Below the pieces are notes generated by a model. It saw only the letters and a list, made by a program, of their open reading frames with translations, was not told the origin of the DNA and made no database searches. The translations under genes were made by a program, and so were the position numbers. From Shinisaurus crocodilurus (taxonomy: Eukaryota; Chordata; Lepidosauria; Squamata; Shinisauridae), in contig CM037876.1 of the NCBI GenBank assembly GCA_021292165.1, forward strand, positions 282,570,521 to 282,634,520: 64,000 nt of DNA, given 5' to 3'. Positions 23,167 through 33,889 of this stretch are shown here, one piece after another (the stretch's first letter is position 1; every line of letters starts with the position of its first letter).

Positions 23167-25038
23167 TTAGATTAGCCTTATGAACATCTTTAAACCTCTT
23201 ATATTGACCACCGATATTCCGCTTTCCATCCTTGAGTTGGGAATAAAATAACTGCTTTGGGAGACGGCAGTCAGCATTCGAACAACATGACCGGTCCACT
23301 GAAGTTGGCGTTGAAGGATCATTTTTTCAACGCTAGTAGTCTTTGCTTCTTCCAGTACACTGACATTTGTTCGCCTATCTTCCCAAGTAATTTGCAGGAT
23401 TTTCCGGACGCAACCTTGATGAAATCTTTCAAGGAGGTGGAAGTGACATTTATAGATAGTCCATGTTTCGCAGGCATACAATAAAGTTGGCAATACAATG
23501 GCTTCATAAACCAGTGTTTTGGTCTTCTTACAAATATCCCGATCCTCGAACACTCTATGTTTCATTCGAGAAAACGTGGCACTTGCGGAGCTCAAGCGAT
23601 GCTGGATTTCACTGTCGATGTTAGCTGTAACAGAAAGATAGCTGCCAAGATAGAGAAAATGATCGACATTTTCCAGTATTGTCCCGCCAAGCTGGATAGA
23701 TGGTATCACCAAAGGGTTAGCTTGCATTTGCTGATGAAGCACTTTGGTTTTTTTGATGTTAAGTGAGTGACCAAGTTTTTCGTATGCTTCTGCAAAAGCA
23801 TTTAGGATAGTTTGGAGATCATCCTCTGAATGTGCGGAGACCACATTATCATCAGCATACTGAAGTTCCACAACGGAGGTTGTAATTACCTTACTTTTTG
23901 CTTTCAGCCTGCTGAGATTAAAAAGCTTTCCATCTGTTCGATATATAATTCCCACACCAGTGGGAAGTTTCCCCTTGACAAGATGTAAAATCATGGCGAT
24001 GAAAATAGCAAATAATGTTGGGGCGATAACACATCCCTGTTTAACACCTGATCCCACTTTAAATGGAGCACCATGAGAGCCGTTGTTGTCCAAAACCGTT
24101 GCCGTCATGTTGTCATGGAGAAGTCGCAGGATATTCACAAATTTATTGGGGCATCCAATTTTTGTAAGGATAGTCCAGAGAGCTGTACGGTCTACAGTAT
24201 CGAAGGCCTTAGCCAGATCAATAAATGCCATATAAAGGGGTTGATTTTGCTCCCGGCATTTTTCTTGGAGCTGACGTGCAGTAAAAATCATGTCTACTGT
24301 CCCTCTAGAGGGGCAGAAACCATATTGAGTTTCAGGGAGGATCTCTTCTGAAATAGATAGAAGACAGTTTGCGAGAATCCTAGCAAATATTTTACCTGCG
24401 GTAGCTAAGAGAGAAATGCCCCGATAGTTTCCACAGTCTGTTCTATCACCCTTCTTAAAGAGGGTGATAATTATGGCATCCCTGAAGTCTTCTGGGATCT
24501 CTTCTCTTATCCAGATTTTTTCGATGAGTTTATGAAGATGTTGTACAAGTTCGGGGGGCCCTTCTTTAAAGATTTCAGCAGGAATCCCATCTGGTCCACT
24601 AGCTTTGTTGTTCTTCATTTGATTAATGGCTTTTTTTACTTCATCCAGAGTGGGGAGTATTGCAAGTTCCTCTCTAATTTGTTTTTGCGGGATTTGCGAG
24701 AAAATCTCTTTATCCACCTTAGATTTACGATTTAAAAGGTCATAATAATGCTCTTTCCAACGCAGTGCAATAGACTCTTTGTCTTTTAAGAGTTTAGTGC
24801 CATCTTTTGATTGTAAAGGGTTTGTACCATAGGTTTTTGGTCCATAAATGGCCCTTGTGGCCTTAAAAAAGCCCCGTGCATCATGAGATTCTGCAAGTTG
24901 TTGAATTTCTTCAGCTTTCTTTTTCCACCAAGCGTTCTTAAGTTCTCTTGTTCTTCTTTGCACTAGCGTAGATTTTTTTCTTGGCAGTGCAGTTAATATC
25001 ATTTTGCCATATTTGGAAGGCTTTCCTTTTTTGGTCAA
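23167..25038 (-). pseudogene. LINE reverse-transcriptase ORF
   Basis: The long frame encodes the polymerase of the same element. Motifs in order: NKASGPDGIPAE (about residues 143-154), FKKGDRTDCGNYRGISLL (194-211), motif A FIDLAKAFDTVD (272-283), GVKQGCVIAPTLF (331-343) and the catalytic YADD (394-397). The C-terminal region LLYACETWT and LQWTGHVVRM follows. Just after GHVVRM (near 23275) the frame shifts. A second shift lies in the 8-T run at 23161-23168. Beyond it, the frame at 22891-23103 carries a CPHCGK metal-binding-like motif. Polymerase catalytic residues are intact. The first ~20 residues read are out of frame with the real protein. It is a recently inactive copy and not a host gene. 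Confidence 0.88.
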
Positions 25039-26080
25039 TTATATATTTAATCTCATTATCATTTTCATCAAACCAATCCTGATGTTTCTTAGTTTCATAT
25101 CCAATAGTTTGTTCACAAGCTGCAGTAATGGAGGTTTTCAGCTTAGACCAATGGTCCTCAATGTTGTCAGGAGGTTCTGTAGGTAGATGTTCCTCAAGAA
25201 GTGATTGAAGACGAGTTTGCTTAATACGATCTTGAAGGGCGTTGATGTTCATTTTACGCCTTGGTTTCCTTCCTTGAAGCCTACGTTGGGGAGCAATGTT
25301 GATAACCATTGTGGACCGGATTAGTCGGTGGTCTGTCCAGCAGTCGTCGGCACTCACCATGGCCCTAGTAAGAAGTACATCGCGGCGATCTCTAACACGG
25401 ACAATTACATAATCCAGAAGATGCCAGTGCTTTGACCGTGGGTGCTGCCATGATGTTTTAAACTTATTCTTTTGTCGAAAGAGCGTGTTTGTAATAGTGA
25501 GATTATGCTCTGCACATGTAGACAAAAGTAAGAGTCCGTTCGGGTTGCTGTTACCAACTCCGTCTTTTCCAATAGTTTCTGGCCATAAATTAAATTCATG
25601 CCCGACTCTTGCGTTAAAATCACCCAGGAGGATAATTTTATCCTCCTTAGGTATCTCTGACAGGAGAGTGTCCAACTGGGTATAAAAACTTTCCTTGATG
25701 TCATCATCAGCATCTAATGTTGGTGCATAAGTGCTCAAAATGGTTACCTGCTGGTTATTGGCGAGCTTTAATCGAAGAGTTATCAGGCGTTCGTTGATGC
25801 CAGTAGGAACTTCTGACAAAGAGTTCACTAGTTCATTTTTGATGGCAAAGCCTACTCCATGTATTCGTCGGTCCTGCTCAGGTAGTCCTTTCCAGAAGAA
25901 GTTATAACCTCCTTTTTCTTCCTTCAGTTGTCCCTCTCCTGCCCTGCGAGTTTCTTGAAGTGCTGCTATGTCAATTTTAAACCGTTTCAGCTCCCTTGCA
26001 ATAATAGCAGTCCTACGCTCAGGGCGTTCACTATCTATGTTGTCCAGCAATGTCCGTATATTCCATGTTCCAAAATTCAA
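24938..26080 (-). pseudogene. LINE endonuclease domain ORF
   Basis: The 380-codon frame encodes an apurinic-like endonuclease that nicks target DNA for target-primed reverse transcription. Visible motifs are FGTWNIRTLL (residues 3-12), ALQETR (40-45), LLGDFNARVG (151-160), a DYVIV strand (223-227) and the terminal WTDHRLI (248-254). After residue about 370 the frame diverges from the protein family in an A-rich stretch (about 24955-24970), where a 1-base shift moves the coding to the frame of the reverse-transcriptase ORF, which overlaps it by 101 bases. The Met at 26080 precedes the first conserved motif by only two residues, so translation may begin upstream. All catalytic motifs of this domain are intact. 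Confidence 0.88.
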
Positions 26081-26378
26081 ATGTCTTTTTCGACCGCTAA
26101 AGTGGTGACCCCACTGGACGCAGTAATCCAGTCAGGAAAGAAAGAGGTAGACTATGTTTAGGGCACCTTTTCTAGCCCCCTCCCCATACGGGGTGAGCAG
26201 AGTGGATCCTAAATAGGGCTGCTCAGTCATGGATACAGCTGCCGAGCTGCTCGACTACCTCGTTCCTTGAACAGGGCGACTGAGCCTGCATCCACCGCCC
26301 ATGTGTTGGTCCATGACTAGGGGCTTCCAGATTCACAGTCCTGCCCCCGTCGCCAGTCGCCAGTCGCCATGGGACTTT

Positions 26379-26438
26379 TTTTGTTTGTTTGTTTGGGTTG
26401 GGTTGGGTTGGGTTGGATGGGTTGGGTTGGTTGGGTTG
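26379..26438. repeat. (GTTT)n / (GGGTT)n tract
   Basis: gtttgtttgtttgggttggg continues as ten or so imperfect TTGGG units. It lies in the 5' non-coding part of the - strand LINE. It is not the vertebrate telomere unit TTAGGG. Confidence 0.85.
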
Positions 26439-26809
26439 AAAGACGCCTGTGCGTGGAACTGTTTTATGTGGGGAGATCGGTGCACAATGAATCACCACAC
26501 AAACTTGACAGGGTACAGCAAAGATCCAATCGCACGGTTGCCCTGACGATTGGAAAACCATTCTCTGCTGCAGCCTTCATCCGCCTTCACAGCCATTGTA
26601 ATTTAGGTTTAATTATCTTCCGCCTGTTCTGCCGTTGAGGACTTTATGTTTTGGATCGTTCTTTGTCTGGTTCCTCTCCCCAGACCTTACCGCCATGGGT
26701 GACCCTACTGGGAGTACATAGCTCCCGACGGCATTGCTCACAGGGTTCATCGGAACACGCAAGCCCACTCACCACTTCAAGGTGACGATCTGGCGAGGGA
26801 CTGAATATA

Positions 26810-27355
26810 AAGTGTAGTTCTAAGCAATTTTAAATTATCTCTCTCCCTACCACCACCTCTGTGGCCTCCCAGACCTTTGACTCTCGGGCCCTGTATCAAC
26901 CCTGCTTACAAAGTGACACTGCCCTTCCATTACTGTAAGCAGCATATAGTCTCTCCTGTTCCTAGGTTCTTTGTGAATTCTCTTTCTCCTTGCTCCTCTT
27001 TTCCTCAGCTCCCTGATTCTCCTCCTTCCCTCAGGTCTATCCATTCTTTCCTCAGGTCATTTTGATGCTACTCCCTTTTCTTTCACCACCATGCCTCTGG
27101 GTTTCTGGTTGTTTATCACTGACACCTCCACCCCGCCTCCCACAGCAATACACATTCAACAGCATGCACCTCACCTCCTCCTTTCCCTATGCCGGCCCCT
27201 TGCTATCGATTGTGTGTTGGCTACTTTCATTCAGTTGCAATCACAGCTTAATGTCTGGGATCACAGCTTAATGTTTGCGATCAATGACAAATGGCCAACC
27301 TGGCCTCAGGTCAATGTATTCCTGGAAGTAGCAGTTGGGTTTTATATGACCTTTT
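26810..27355. other. Intron 1 segment, pyrimidine-rich
   Basis: CT-rich sequence without recognised exon or repeat. A short direct duplication (atcacagcttaatgt) occurs at 27241 and 27262. Confidence 0.4.
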
Positions 27356-27360
27356 AAGCC

Positions 27361-27710
27361 TGTGTGAGGAAAAGATGGCTAAAAATATGGCTACCACAGG
27401 CTCTGTGTTAGCCAAAGTGGCTAAATAACTGAGTCCAGAAGTGAAGGCTTGGCAAAACAAACTTTACTTGGTTGCAAAAGGCACATACAAATACAAGAAC
27501 TAAACTTTTTCTGTACAAGAAGCAGCCCTAGTTAAAGTAGCGAAAATGTCTTTGGCTCCACCTTGCTAGAAGGCAGTGTTTTCTGCATATATATAGCCAG
27601 GTTGAGAACCATTTGTTGGTAGAAAGGCAGGGTACAAATCAAACAAAATATCCAGGGAAGCTAATTAGCTCTGCACCCTGGGTGACCCCTGCTATTACAT
27701 CTCTAACACT
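27361..27710 (-). mobile_element. Candidate solo LTR
   Basis: The repeat has TG...CA-type ends (tgtgtgaggaaaag to atctctaaca). A reversed TATA-like box (catatatatagcc at 27588-27600) and a T-rich polyadenylation-like stretch are placed as in a - strand LTR. No matching copy or convincing target duplication is present, so the call rests on layout alone. Confidence 0.35.
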
Positions 27711-27767
27711 CTAAGAGCAAATTAACCCTTTGTTGAAACGTCCTATTGGTGTGATCTCCATCACTGT

Positions 27768-28510
27768 TGTAGAAAAATTGATCTACTGCGTTGTGTTTTG
27801 GAAAGATTCTTAGAGAAGAAAGTTTATTAGTGAATTCACGGATGGCATCTGAGCACAGTCAGGAATGCCAACCAGAATGAAAGGGAGACACTTCCATTTA
27901 TACTAAATAGCATCATGTAGAGGTCGGGTGACAATTGAGTCAGTACAGGAAACTGAGAGCCAATTCAAAAGGAGACATTTAGACAAGAACAAAAGATCAG
28001 GTGTTGCCTATCTTCCAGCCATCATGGTAATCGAGAGCCAGTGTGGTGTAGTGGTTAAGAGTGTTGGACTGGGACTCGGGAGATCCGGGTTCTAGTCCCC
28101 GCTCGGCCATGAAACTCACTGGGTGACTTTGGGCCAGTCACTGACTCTCGGCCTAACCTACTTCACAGGGTTGTTGTGAGGATACAATGGAGAGGAGGAT
28201 TATGTAAGCCGCCTTGGGTTCCTTTCAGGAAAAAAGGTGGGGTATAAATATAATAAATAAATAAATAAATAAATAATCAGTAGTCTTTCCCAAGGTGATA
28301 ATGGCTCACAGTACTTTTAGCATAAAAGGAAAGAGGCTTAGGCAAATCAATAGATGGGTGATTTGCCCTCAGGGTTGTTCTACGGAAGGTCAAGGAAAGG
28401 GCCTGACAAGTCAGGACATGTTTCTGGAAGGTAGAAGGAAAGGTCTGACTGACTTGCCTTTCCAGGCCTTTTCTGTTTAAACTAAAACCTGGACAAATTT
28501 TACTTCTACA
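27768..28510 (-). mobile_element. Candidate solo LTR interrupted by a Sauria SINE
   Basis: The ends are TGTAGAA and TTCTACA, a perfect 7-bp inverted pair, around about 500 bases of non-coding sequence plus the SINE at 28034-28275. A reversed AATAAA-like signal (gtttattag) and a TATA-like tttatact fit a - strand LTR. Flanks ctgt and ctgg agree at 3 of 4 bases. No gag, pol or env remnants were seen nearby. Confidence 0.4.
28034..28275 (+). mobile_element. Sauria SINE
   Basis: The tRNA-derived head has gtgtggtgtagtggttaaga (A box) and gggttctagtccccgctcgg (B box). The body has gggtgactttgggccagtca and aacctacttcacagggttgt. The tail, reading gccgccttgggttcctttca, is of Bov-B type and ends in (AAAT)n. 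The 5-base taatc flanks both ends. Other copies are at 33530, 45504, 63320 and, degraded, at 43190. Confidence 0.92.
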
Positions 28511-28519
28511 CTGGTCCAA

Positions 28520-30170
28520 CACTGAGAACATACGGCTAAACCTTTATATTGCAGGCTTCATGTGTTGATCTCCATTGTGCTAGTGGATGGTGTATCCAGC
28601 TTTTCCTCAATCCCCAGAGTTGCTTACATTGTAAATGTGTCTATAGAATACACGTTGAATAAATCTAGGAATAATTCACTAGAGTATTTGTTGGGATTTA
28701 ACATTACACCATGGACTATAGTGGTCAGGTCATAGAAAAATACCCTTCCTTCCTTTCTAATGCAAACTTCTAAGAGAAGAAAAGCCTTTGAGAGAAGCAT
28801 ATATGATTCATGTGAGAACTCCTTATTGCGTAGGTGGGTAGTTGATGGGCCATAGTCTGGATCCAACCCATAGGGCCTCTTCATCAAGCCCATAGCCTCT
28901 CCTCCCTAGCCATGCCACCCAAGCAATCTGCCTGGGGAGTTCTCTGTTTCTCCCCAGGGTACCTGCTGTGATATGTGTGATTATGGCAGCTGAGAAGGAA
29001 AGAGTTAACCCTTCCCTTCCTGTATGCTGCCATCTCACCAAGATCTCTCCCCCCCAACCATCCAGCAAGTAGACTTCTAGTGTCTTTTAAGAATGTCATC
29101 CCATTATTCAATCATCAAGTTAGCAACTAAAGATTTTTAATATGTCCGTATTCTGCAATGCAGTCTATCCCTTTGGTTTCAAAGTGGTACCGTACATTTT
29201 TCTTGGGGCAGGAGTCATCAAATTAAACATTAACAAAGGTCACTAAAATGGAGTTGACCAGGAACCCCTCATGTAGTCTCAGGCTGAGTAGAAATACCAC
29301 ATGAAAGGCTTTAAAAAATTATGCAGTGACGACCTTTGGGTTCCATCGGAGAACAAATGTTAGTTATTCTTCCTCTTGGAGGGCAGTAGAGTCAGGAGCA
29401 TGATGTGATCAAGACAGCAACAGTTCACCCTTACTTGAGACAGGATTGATAAAATGGTGCTATCTGTAAATTAAATTGCAAACAGCAAATGAGAGCATAT
29501 TTTGAAAATTTAAAATAAGAATATTTGTAATGAAATAGAGAAACGCACAGTCTAATTCTATGCATGTTTAGTTTAGTAGTAAGTCCTACTGAATTCAATC
29601 GGGCTTACAGATAAGTGTAACTAGGAGTGCAGCCTTACAGTGCAATCCTATACTTCTCTACTCAGAAGTAAGCCCCATTGAGTTCAATGGGACCCACTTC
29701 CAGGTACCTTTGTAGGTTTGCAGCCTTAGAGAATTGCAATACGTAGAAATCTAGAGAAAAATCACACAAATAAGCCACCTTGTTGAGCAACACTTAGTCA
29801 CTATTCATTTCTCAGGTTTTGTATATAAACCTGCTCTAATTCGGATAATGTGGTAATTATGTTTTTGGGGAAAAGGAAGTATTTCAAGTGGGTGGGAATA
29901 TTTGCATGAATTCCTCATGAATGAACATTTCTGTTCATAAATCATGTTACTCCAGAATGCTTGGCTATCAAATATTTTAAGCAAAGCCCTCCCAGGAAAG
30001 ATGTGTAAGTGGTTTGGTTTGTGTACACACATTTATGTCAAAACTTTCCATATCCTGACAAGGCTATTCTTATTTATTTGCCGTTTATATTCCACCTTTC
30101 CAAAAAATTAAAGGTGGCTAAGAAAGAAAAAGAAGTATAATATATAAATAAAAATGCCAATCAAAATACA
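28520..30170. other. Intron 1 segment with degraded MITE-like repeat
   Basis: 29570-29735 holds two tandem degraded copies of a repeat with caatcctatac, agaagtaagccccattgagt and tcaatggg..ccactt, which recurs in worn form at 51245-51340 and 58085-58150. The remainder is unrecognised. Confidence 0.5.
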
Positions 30171-30177
30171 AAATTAT

Positions 30178-30465
30178 GGGCAGTATCCAGATTGGCACTA
30201 GAGCTAACATAAATTACATTGAGCTAGCATAAGCAACCTCTAGTACAGTGTTCTCCCACCTTGGGTCCCCAGATGTTTTTGGCCTATAACTCCCAGCATG
30301 CCCCAGCCAGCGAGAACACTGCTCTAGTACAACGCCATCACTTACTGGTGTCATGGGTTTTCTGGGGAAACTTGTCATGCCACCAAATTGGTATTGCACT
30401 AGAGGTTGCTTACATTAGCGCAACATAATTCACATTAGAGCTAGTGCTGAATTGGATGTGTAGTC
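30178..30465. mobile_element. Palindromic MITE with nested 76-bp hAT MITE
   Basis: Left blocks (ggcactagagctaacataaa, agcataagcaacctctagta) and right blocks (actagaggttgcttacatta, cacattagagctagtgct) are inverted over the whole length. The symmetry is broken only by the 30246-30321 insertion. Confidence 0.65.
30246..30321. mobile_element. 76-bp hAT-type MITE with perfect 8-bp duplication
   Basis: The ends are CAGTGTTCTC and GAGAACACTG. The flanks ctctagta at 30238-30245 and 30322-30329 are identical. The interior shares cttgggtccccagatg with the 136-bp hAT MITEs at 12864 and 33890. Confidence 0.85.
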
Positions 30466-30469
30466 TAAT

Positions 30470-31614
30470 ATTGACATAGGGCAACAATACCAACTTTTCT
30501 AGGGATCAGTATGGATTTTTTTAAATTATATACAGATGAACTTAGATTAACTTTTATGTACAGATGAATTTAGAACTTACTTTATATACAGGTGAACTTA
30601 GATTCATATGACCAGTTTTCCATATGGAATATATTCTTCTAGACATGTTCCCTAATAAATATACAGACATTTGTCTTGAATATCAAGATTTGACACAAGG
30701 AATCCCAGAACTGGAATATTTGCTTTAATATTGACTTATGGCATTGTGAAATAAATATAAAATTCCTCTATCAATGCTTGTTGTAAAGATTAAGAGTAAA
30801 GAATGATATGGTCTGTTTAAAGAGTGTTCTTTTTATGTTTCATCAATTGTTGTTTGAAGAAGGTGCTGGGGGGGAAGTTTTAAAAAGTTATTATATGAAT
30901 AGTTGATATTAATTATATTAAAAGTTATTATATATTTTTCTTGCTTTCCAAGAGAAAAATCAATAGGATTCAGTCTGGCACACATATTTCTGTCTCTCTA
31001 CTCCACTAATCCTAGTGGTTTGAGTGTCTTTTGTATAATTAATTCTGCAGACTTGGAAAAGCCATAGAGACTGACATAACAAGAGAAAAATCCTAGCAGC
31101 TGCGTTATTAGGCATAGTAAACAACATGGTTTTTTTTTGGTGGTTTTTTTTAAATCTAATTTTAAGAATAGACACATGTTTGGTGAGGTGATTTGGAGTG
31201 CAGAATTAGCTGGAGAGTAGATTAACCTCCCTGACCACCACATCTTCTTCTAGATCCCCCCCTCCCAAAGTATGGTTTCCTGGGTGAAAAAGAGCTATTG
31301 GGGTTCAGTTATATGTGTCTGTCAGGAGTGTGTGTAGTTAGGCACTTGTTTGACTGGCCAACATTAAGCAAAATGGAAATGGCTTCCTTTCCCTGTTGCT
31401 CAGATTCCAACATCATTATGCTTGTAATGATCAATGTAAGATCTTCCAGAAAAGGAATATTGGAAACTTAATGAAATCTCCACCTATCATGTAATCACTT
31501 TACTTCCAAGGCTATCAATTAGTTCCACTCCGGTTGGAAAAACACTGCTTTAAGGAATTTTAATGGTATAATTATCTTGAAAGGATATTAACTGATTAAG
31601 TTTTGTTCCTATAG
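30470..31614. other. 3' part of intron 1
   Basis: AT-rich intron sequence leading to the exon 2 acceptor. No repeat or RNA gene was recognised apart from short direct duplications of aacttagatt/acagatgaa at 30525-30605. Confidence 0.5.
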
Positions 31615-31686
31615 GAGGTTTATGGAAACCCATCTGAGAACAATTCCTAGTGAAGCTTTCTCCAGTTTCCCCAACATCTCCAGGAT
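31615..31686 (+). CDS. TSHR: TSHR exon 2 (LRR ectodomain)
   Basis: This exon encodes part of the N-terminal leucine-rich-repeat region of the thyrotropin receptor, the G-protein-coupled receptor that binds TSH at the thyroid cell surface. The acceptor is a T-rich tract ending in tatag and the donor is GTAAGT. The exon is 72 nt and phase 2 at both ends. It reads RFMETHLRTIPSEAFSSFPN followed by ISR, which matches the TSHR pattern ETHLRTIP and NISR; FSHR and LHCGR differ clearly here. The glycosylation sequon NIS (human Asn77) and the following Arg (human Arg80) are kept. The next exon lies 5.85 kb downstream. Exon 1 was not found upstream in the window. An AT-rich hairpin starts about 10 nt into the following intron. 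Identity is very secure because six exons agree. Confidence 0.96.
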
Positions 31687-31696
31687 GTAAGTTTTT

Positions 31697-31762
31697 TTTT
31701 CAATATTTCCTTATATAATAAGGAAATATATAATATTTCCTTATTATATAAATACATAAATA
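31697..31762. repeat. AT-rich double hairpin just inside intron 2
   Basis: tatttccttatataataagg, aaatata, then atttccttattatata form overlapping inverted repeats starting about 10 nt after the exon 2 donor. It may be a replication-slippage product. Confidence 0.6.
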
Positions 31763-31764
31763 CA

Positions 31765-32830
31765 ACTTTGTTAGCTCAGATTACTGATACATTGATTCAG
31801 TACTATATATTAAAGAGGAAGGGTTGCAAGAGCTCTGTATAGCAATAGCACATTGCATTCCCTGTTGGTCAGTCCCAGGTTCCAGCATACCCTGGGCCAT
31901 TTTGGCTTATAGGTGTTTGTATCTCGATTTTCTTTAACATTTCTCATGTATACCATCACATAACGGTAGCTAACCTCACAACCATCAAATGGCTGAGTGG
32001 CAACTTGAGCTCAGATCTCCCAGGTCAAAGTCCAACACTCCATCCACTATACCAGCCTTCCTTCCCCAAGCTGATGTCCTCTAGATGTGTTGAACTACAG
32101 CTTTCATCACCCCAGCTGGCAGGCCAAAGGTCATGCTTGGGAAAAGCTGCATTACACCATATTGATTCTCTCTGCTGGTCTACGACCGTAATAAACTGAC
32201 TGACATATTGATTCTCTTTTGTTCTCTATGGCACTCCCCTCCATAAGGTTGGGGCTGAGACCCTCTGAAAGTTGCTGAGCAATCCCTTGAAATTGCTTGG
32301 GATTGCTCTGGAATGCTTGGAGGAAGAGCTCTGTACCTCATGATTCTCCAGAGCTGACTAAATAAATAATGCTGCATAGTATCTTTGTTGATGCAACTGT
32401 AGTATATCTAGAGACTGTGTTGCTGCAGGTGTTGCCATAAAGTAGCACTAACCCAGCCAGTTGCATCAGCATGACCATCCTGTGTTTGGCCATTTGGAAG
32501 GCCTTTTGCCACTTAATTACAAGGGGCAGTATCCTAGCGCGACTTACCGCAAGTGCAATGGGAAGCTAGCAGTTCCTCAAGCAAGTATTCCAAAAGAGGC
32601 AAAACGCTAGCTTCTGGATTAGGGCAGGGCAGTAGAGCATGCAAAAGGGAGCTCCGCTGACCTGTCCTGTCCTGATCCAGAAACTAGCCCTGGAGTTTAA
32701 CCTCATACAACCACAACCAGCCAGTCATATCATGTGCACCTGCTATCATACACAGGATTCAGCTTTCAACCCATGTTGACAAGTGCAGTATAAACAAAGT
32801 TTGCCGTTGTGTGCGAAAAGCTGAGCACAG
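31765..32830. other. Intron 2 segment with MITE and SINE debris
   Basis: 31930-32050 resembles a worn reversed tRNA-type SINE (caggtcaaagtccaacactc). 32050-32150 is a worn hAT MITE (tccccaagctgatgtcctct). 32520-32700 has weak internal symmetry (gctagcttctggat and atccagaaactagc). Nothing coding was seen. Confidence 0.45.
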
Positions 32831-33529
32831 GCAAGAAGTATGTACAGGATTTTCAGGTGGACACAATAGCTCCTGAGCATCCTCTCTTACGAAGTGGAGC
32901 CATACCAGTACCCTGGTTTTCTAGGGAGCTGGCGGCGATGAAACAAGTGAGACGGTGACTAGAGCGACGTTGGCGGAAAACTCAGAGCGAATCCGACTGA
33001 ACACAGGCTAGGGCCTATTTGAAGGCCTGCTCTGGCATTTTTTCCCCCCCTGCCACTATTGCGTCTGCAAAGAGCCGCCCAGCGGAGCTGTTCTGGGTGG
33101 TCAGGGGCCTTCTATACACTAGCCCCCAAGAAGAGAACTCAGATCATTCAACAGCCCGCTGTGAACAATTTGCTCAGCACTTCACAGACAAAGTTGCTCG
33201 GATGAGTCGGATCTTCTCTGACTTGGACACTATACAGACCCTGTGGATGTAACTTTGGCTCCTGCTTGTCCAGTGTTATTGGATAATTTTCAATTTGTAC
33301 ACCCTGAGGATGTGGACAGGATCCTTGGTGAGGTGAGAGCCACCATGTGTGTTCTAGATCCTTGCCCTTCCTGGCTCATAAAGGCAGCCAGAGTGGGAGT
33401 GACTGAGTGGGTAAGGGGAGTGGTTAATGCCTCTCTTCACCAAGGCAGGGTACCAACCTGCCTGAAGGAGGCAGTGGTGAGACCCTTGGTAAAAAAAAAA
33501 AAAAGCCCTCCCTGAACCCCACTATATTG

Positions 33530-33780
33530 GAGCCAGTGTGGCATAGTGGTGAGAGTGTTGGACTGGGACTCAGGAGATCCGGGTTCTAGTCCCCGCTCAG
33601 CCATGAAACTCAATGGGTGATTTGGGGCCAGTCACTGACTCTCAGCCTAACCTACCTCACAGGGTTGTTGTGAGGATAAAGTGGAGAGAAGGAGGAGGAT
33701 TATGTAAGCCACCTTGGGTTACTTGAAGGAAAAAAGGCAGGGTATAAATATAATAAATAAATAAATAAATAAATAAATAT
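33530..33780 (+). mobile_element. Sauria SINE inserted in L2
   Basis: gccagtgtggcatagtggtg, cgggttctagtccccgctca and accttgggttacttgaagga mark head, B box and tail, ending in (AAAT)n. tatatt flanks both sides. It splits the L2 coding region. Confidence 0.9.
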
Positions 33781-33889
33781 ATTAGATAATTATCAGCCAA
33801 TCTCCAATATTCCTTTTCTGGGCAAGGTATTGGAGCGTGTGGTGGCCTCCCAACTCTAGGGATTCCTGGATGAGATGGATTATCTAGAT

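Larger units (their letters stand above)
22824..26797 (-). mobile_element. Full-length APE-type LINE (~4.0 kb) with 11-bp target duplication
   Basis: On the - strand the element runs from a non-coding 5' region (26797-26081) through endonuclease, reverse transcriptase and a Cys/His-containing C-terminus to a 3' end of GAT/ATG triplets (22824-22840). Identical ggactgaatat flanks lie at 22813-22823 and 26798-26808. A CCAGTCGC duplet and a (GGGTT)n tract occur in its 5' region. Such proteins are often auto-annotated as craniofacial development protein 2-like or endonuclease-reverse transcriptase. I cannot fix the clade (RTE-like or Ingi/Vingi-like are candidates). At least three frameshifts interrupt the coding. 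Confidence 0.9.

Noticed and set aside
23257..24351. + strand open frames across the large LINE
   Set aside because: These are antisense shadows of the - strand reverse-transcriptase coding.
26379..26438. Interstitial telomeric repeat
   Set aside because: The unit is GGGTT with GTTT, not TTAGGG, and it lies within the LINE 5' region.
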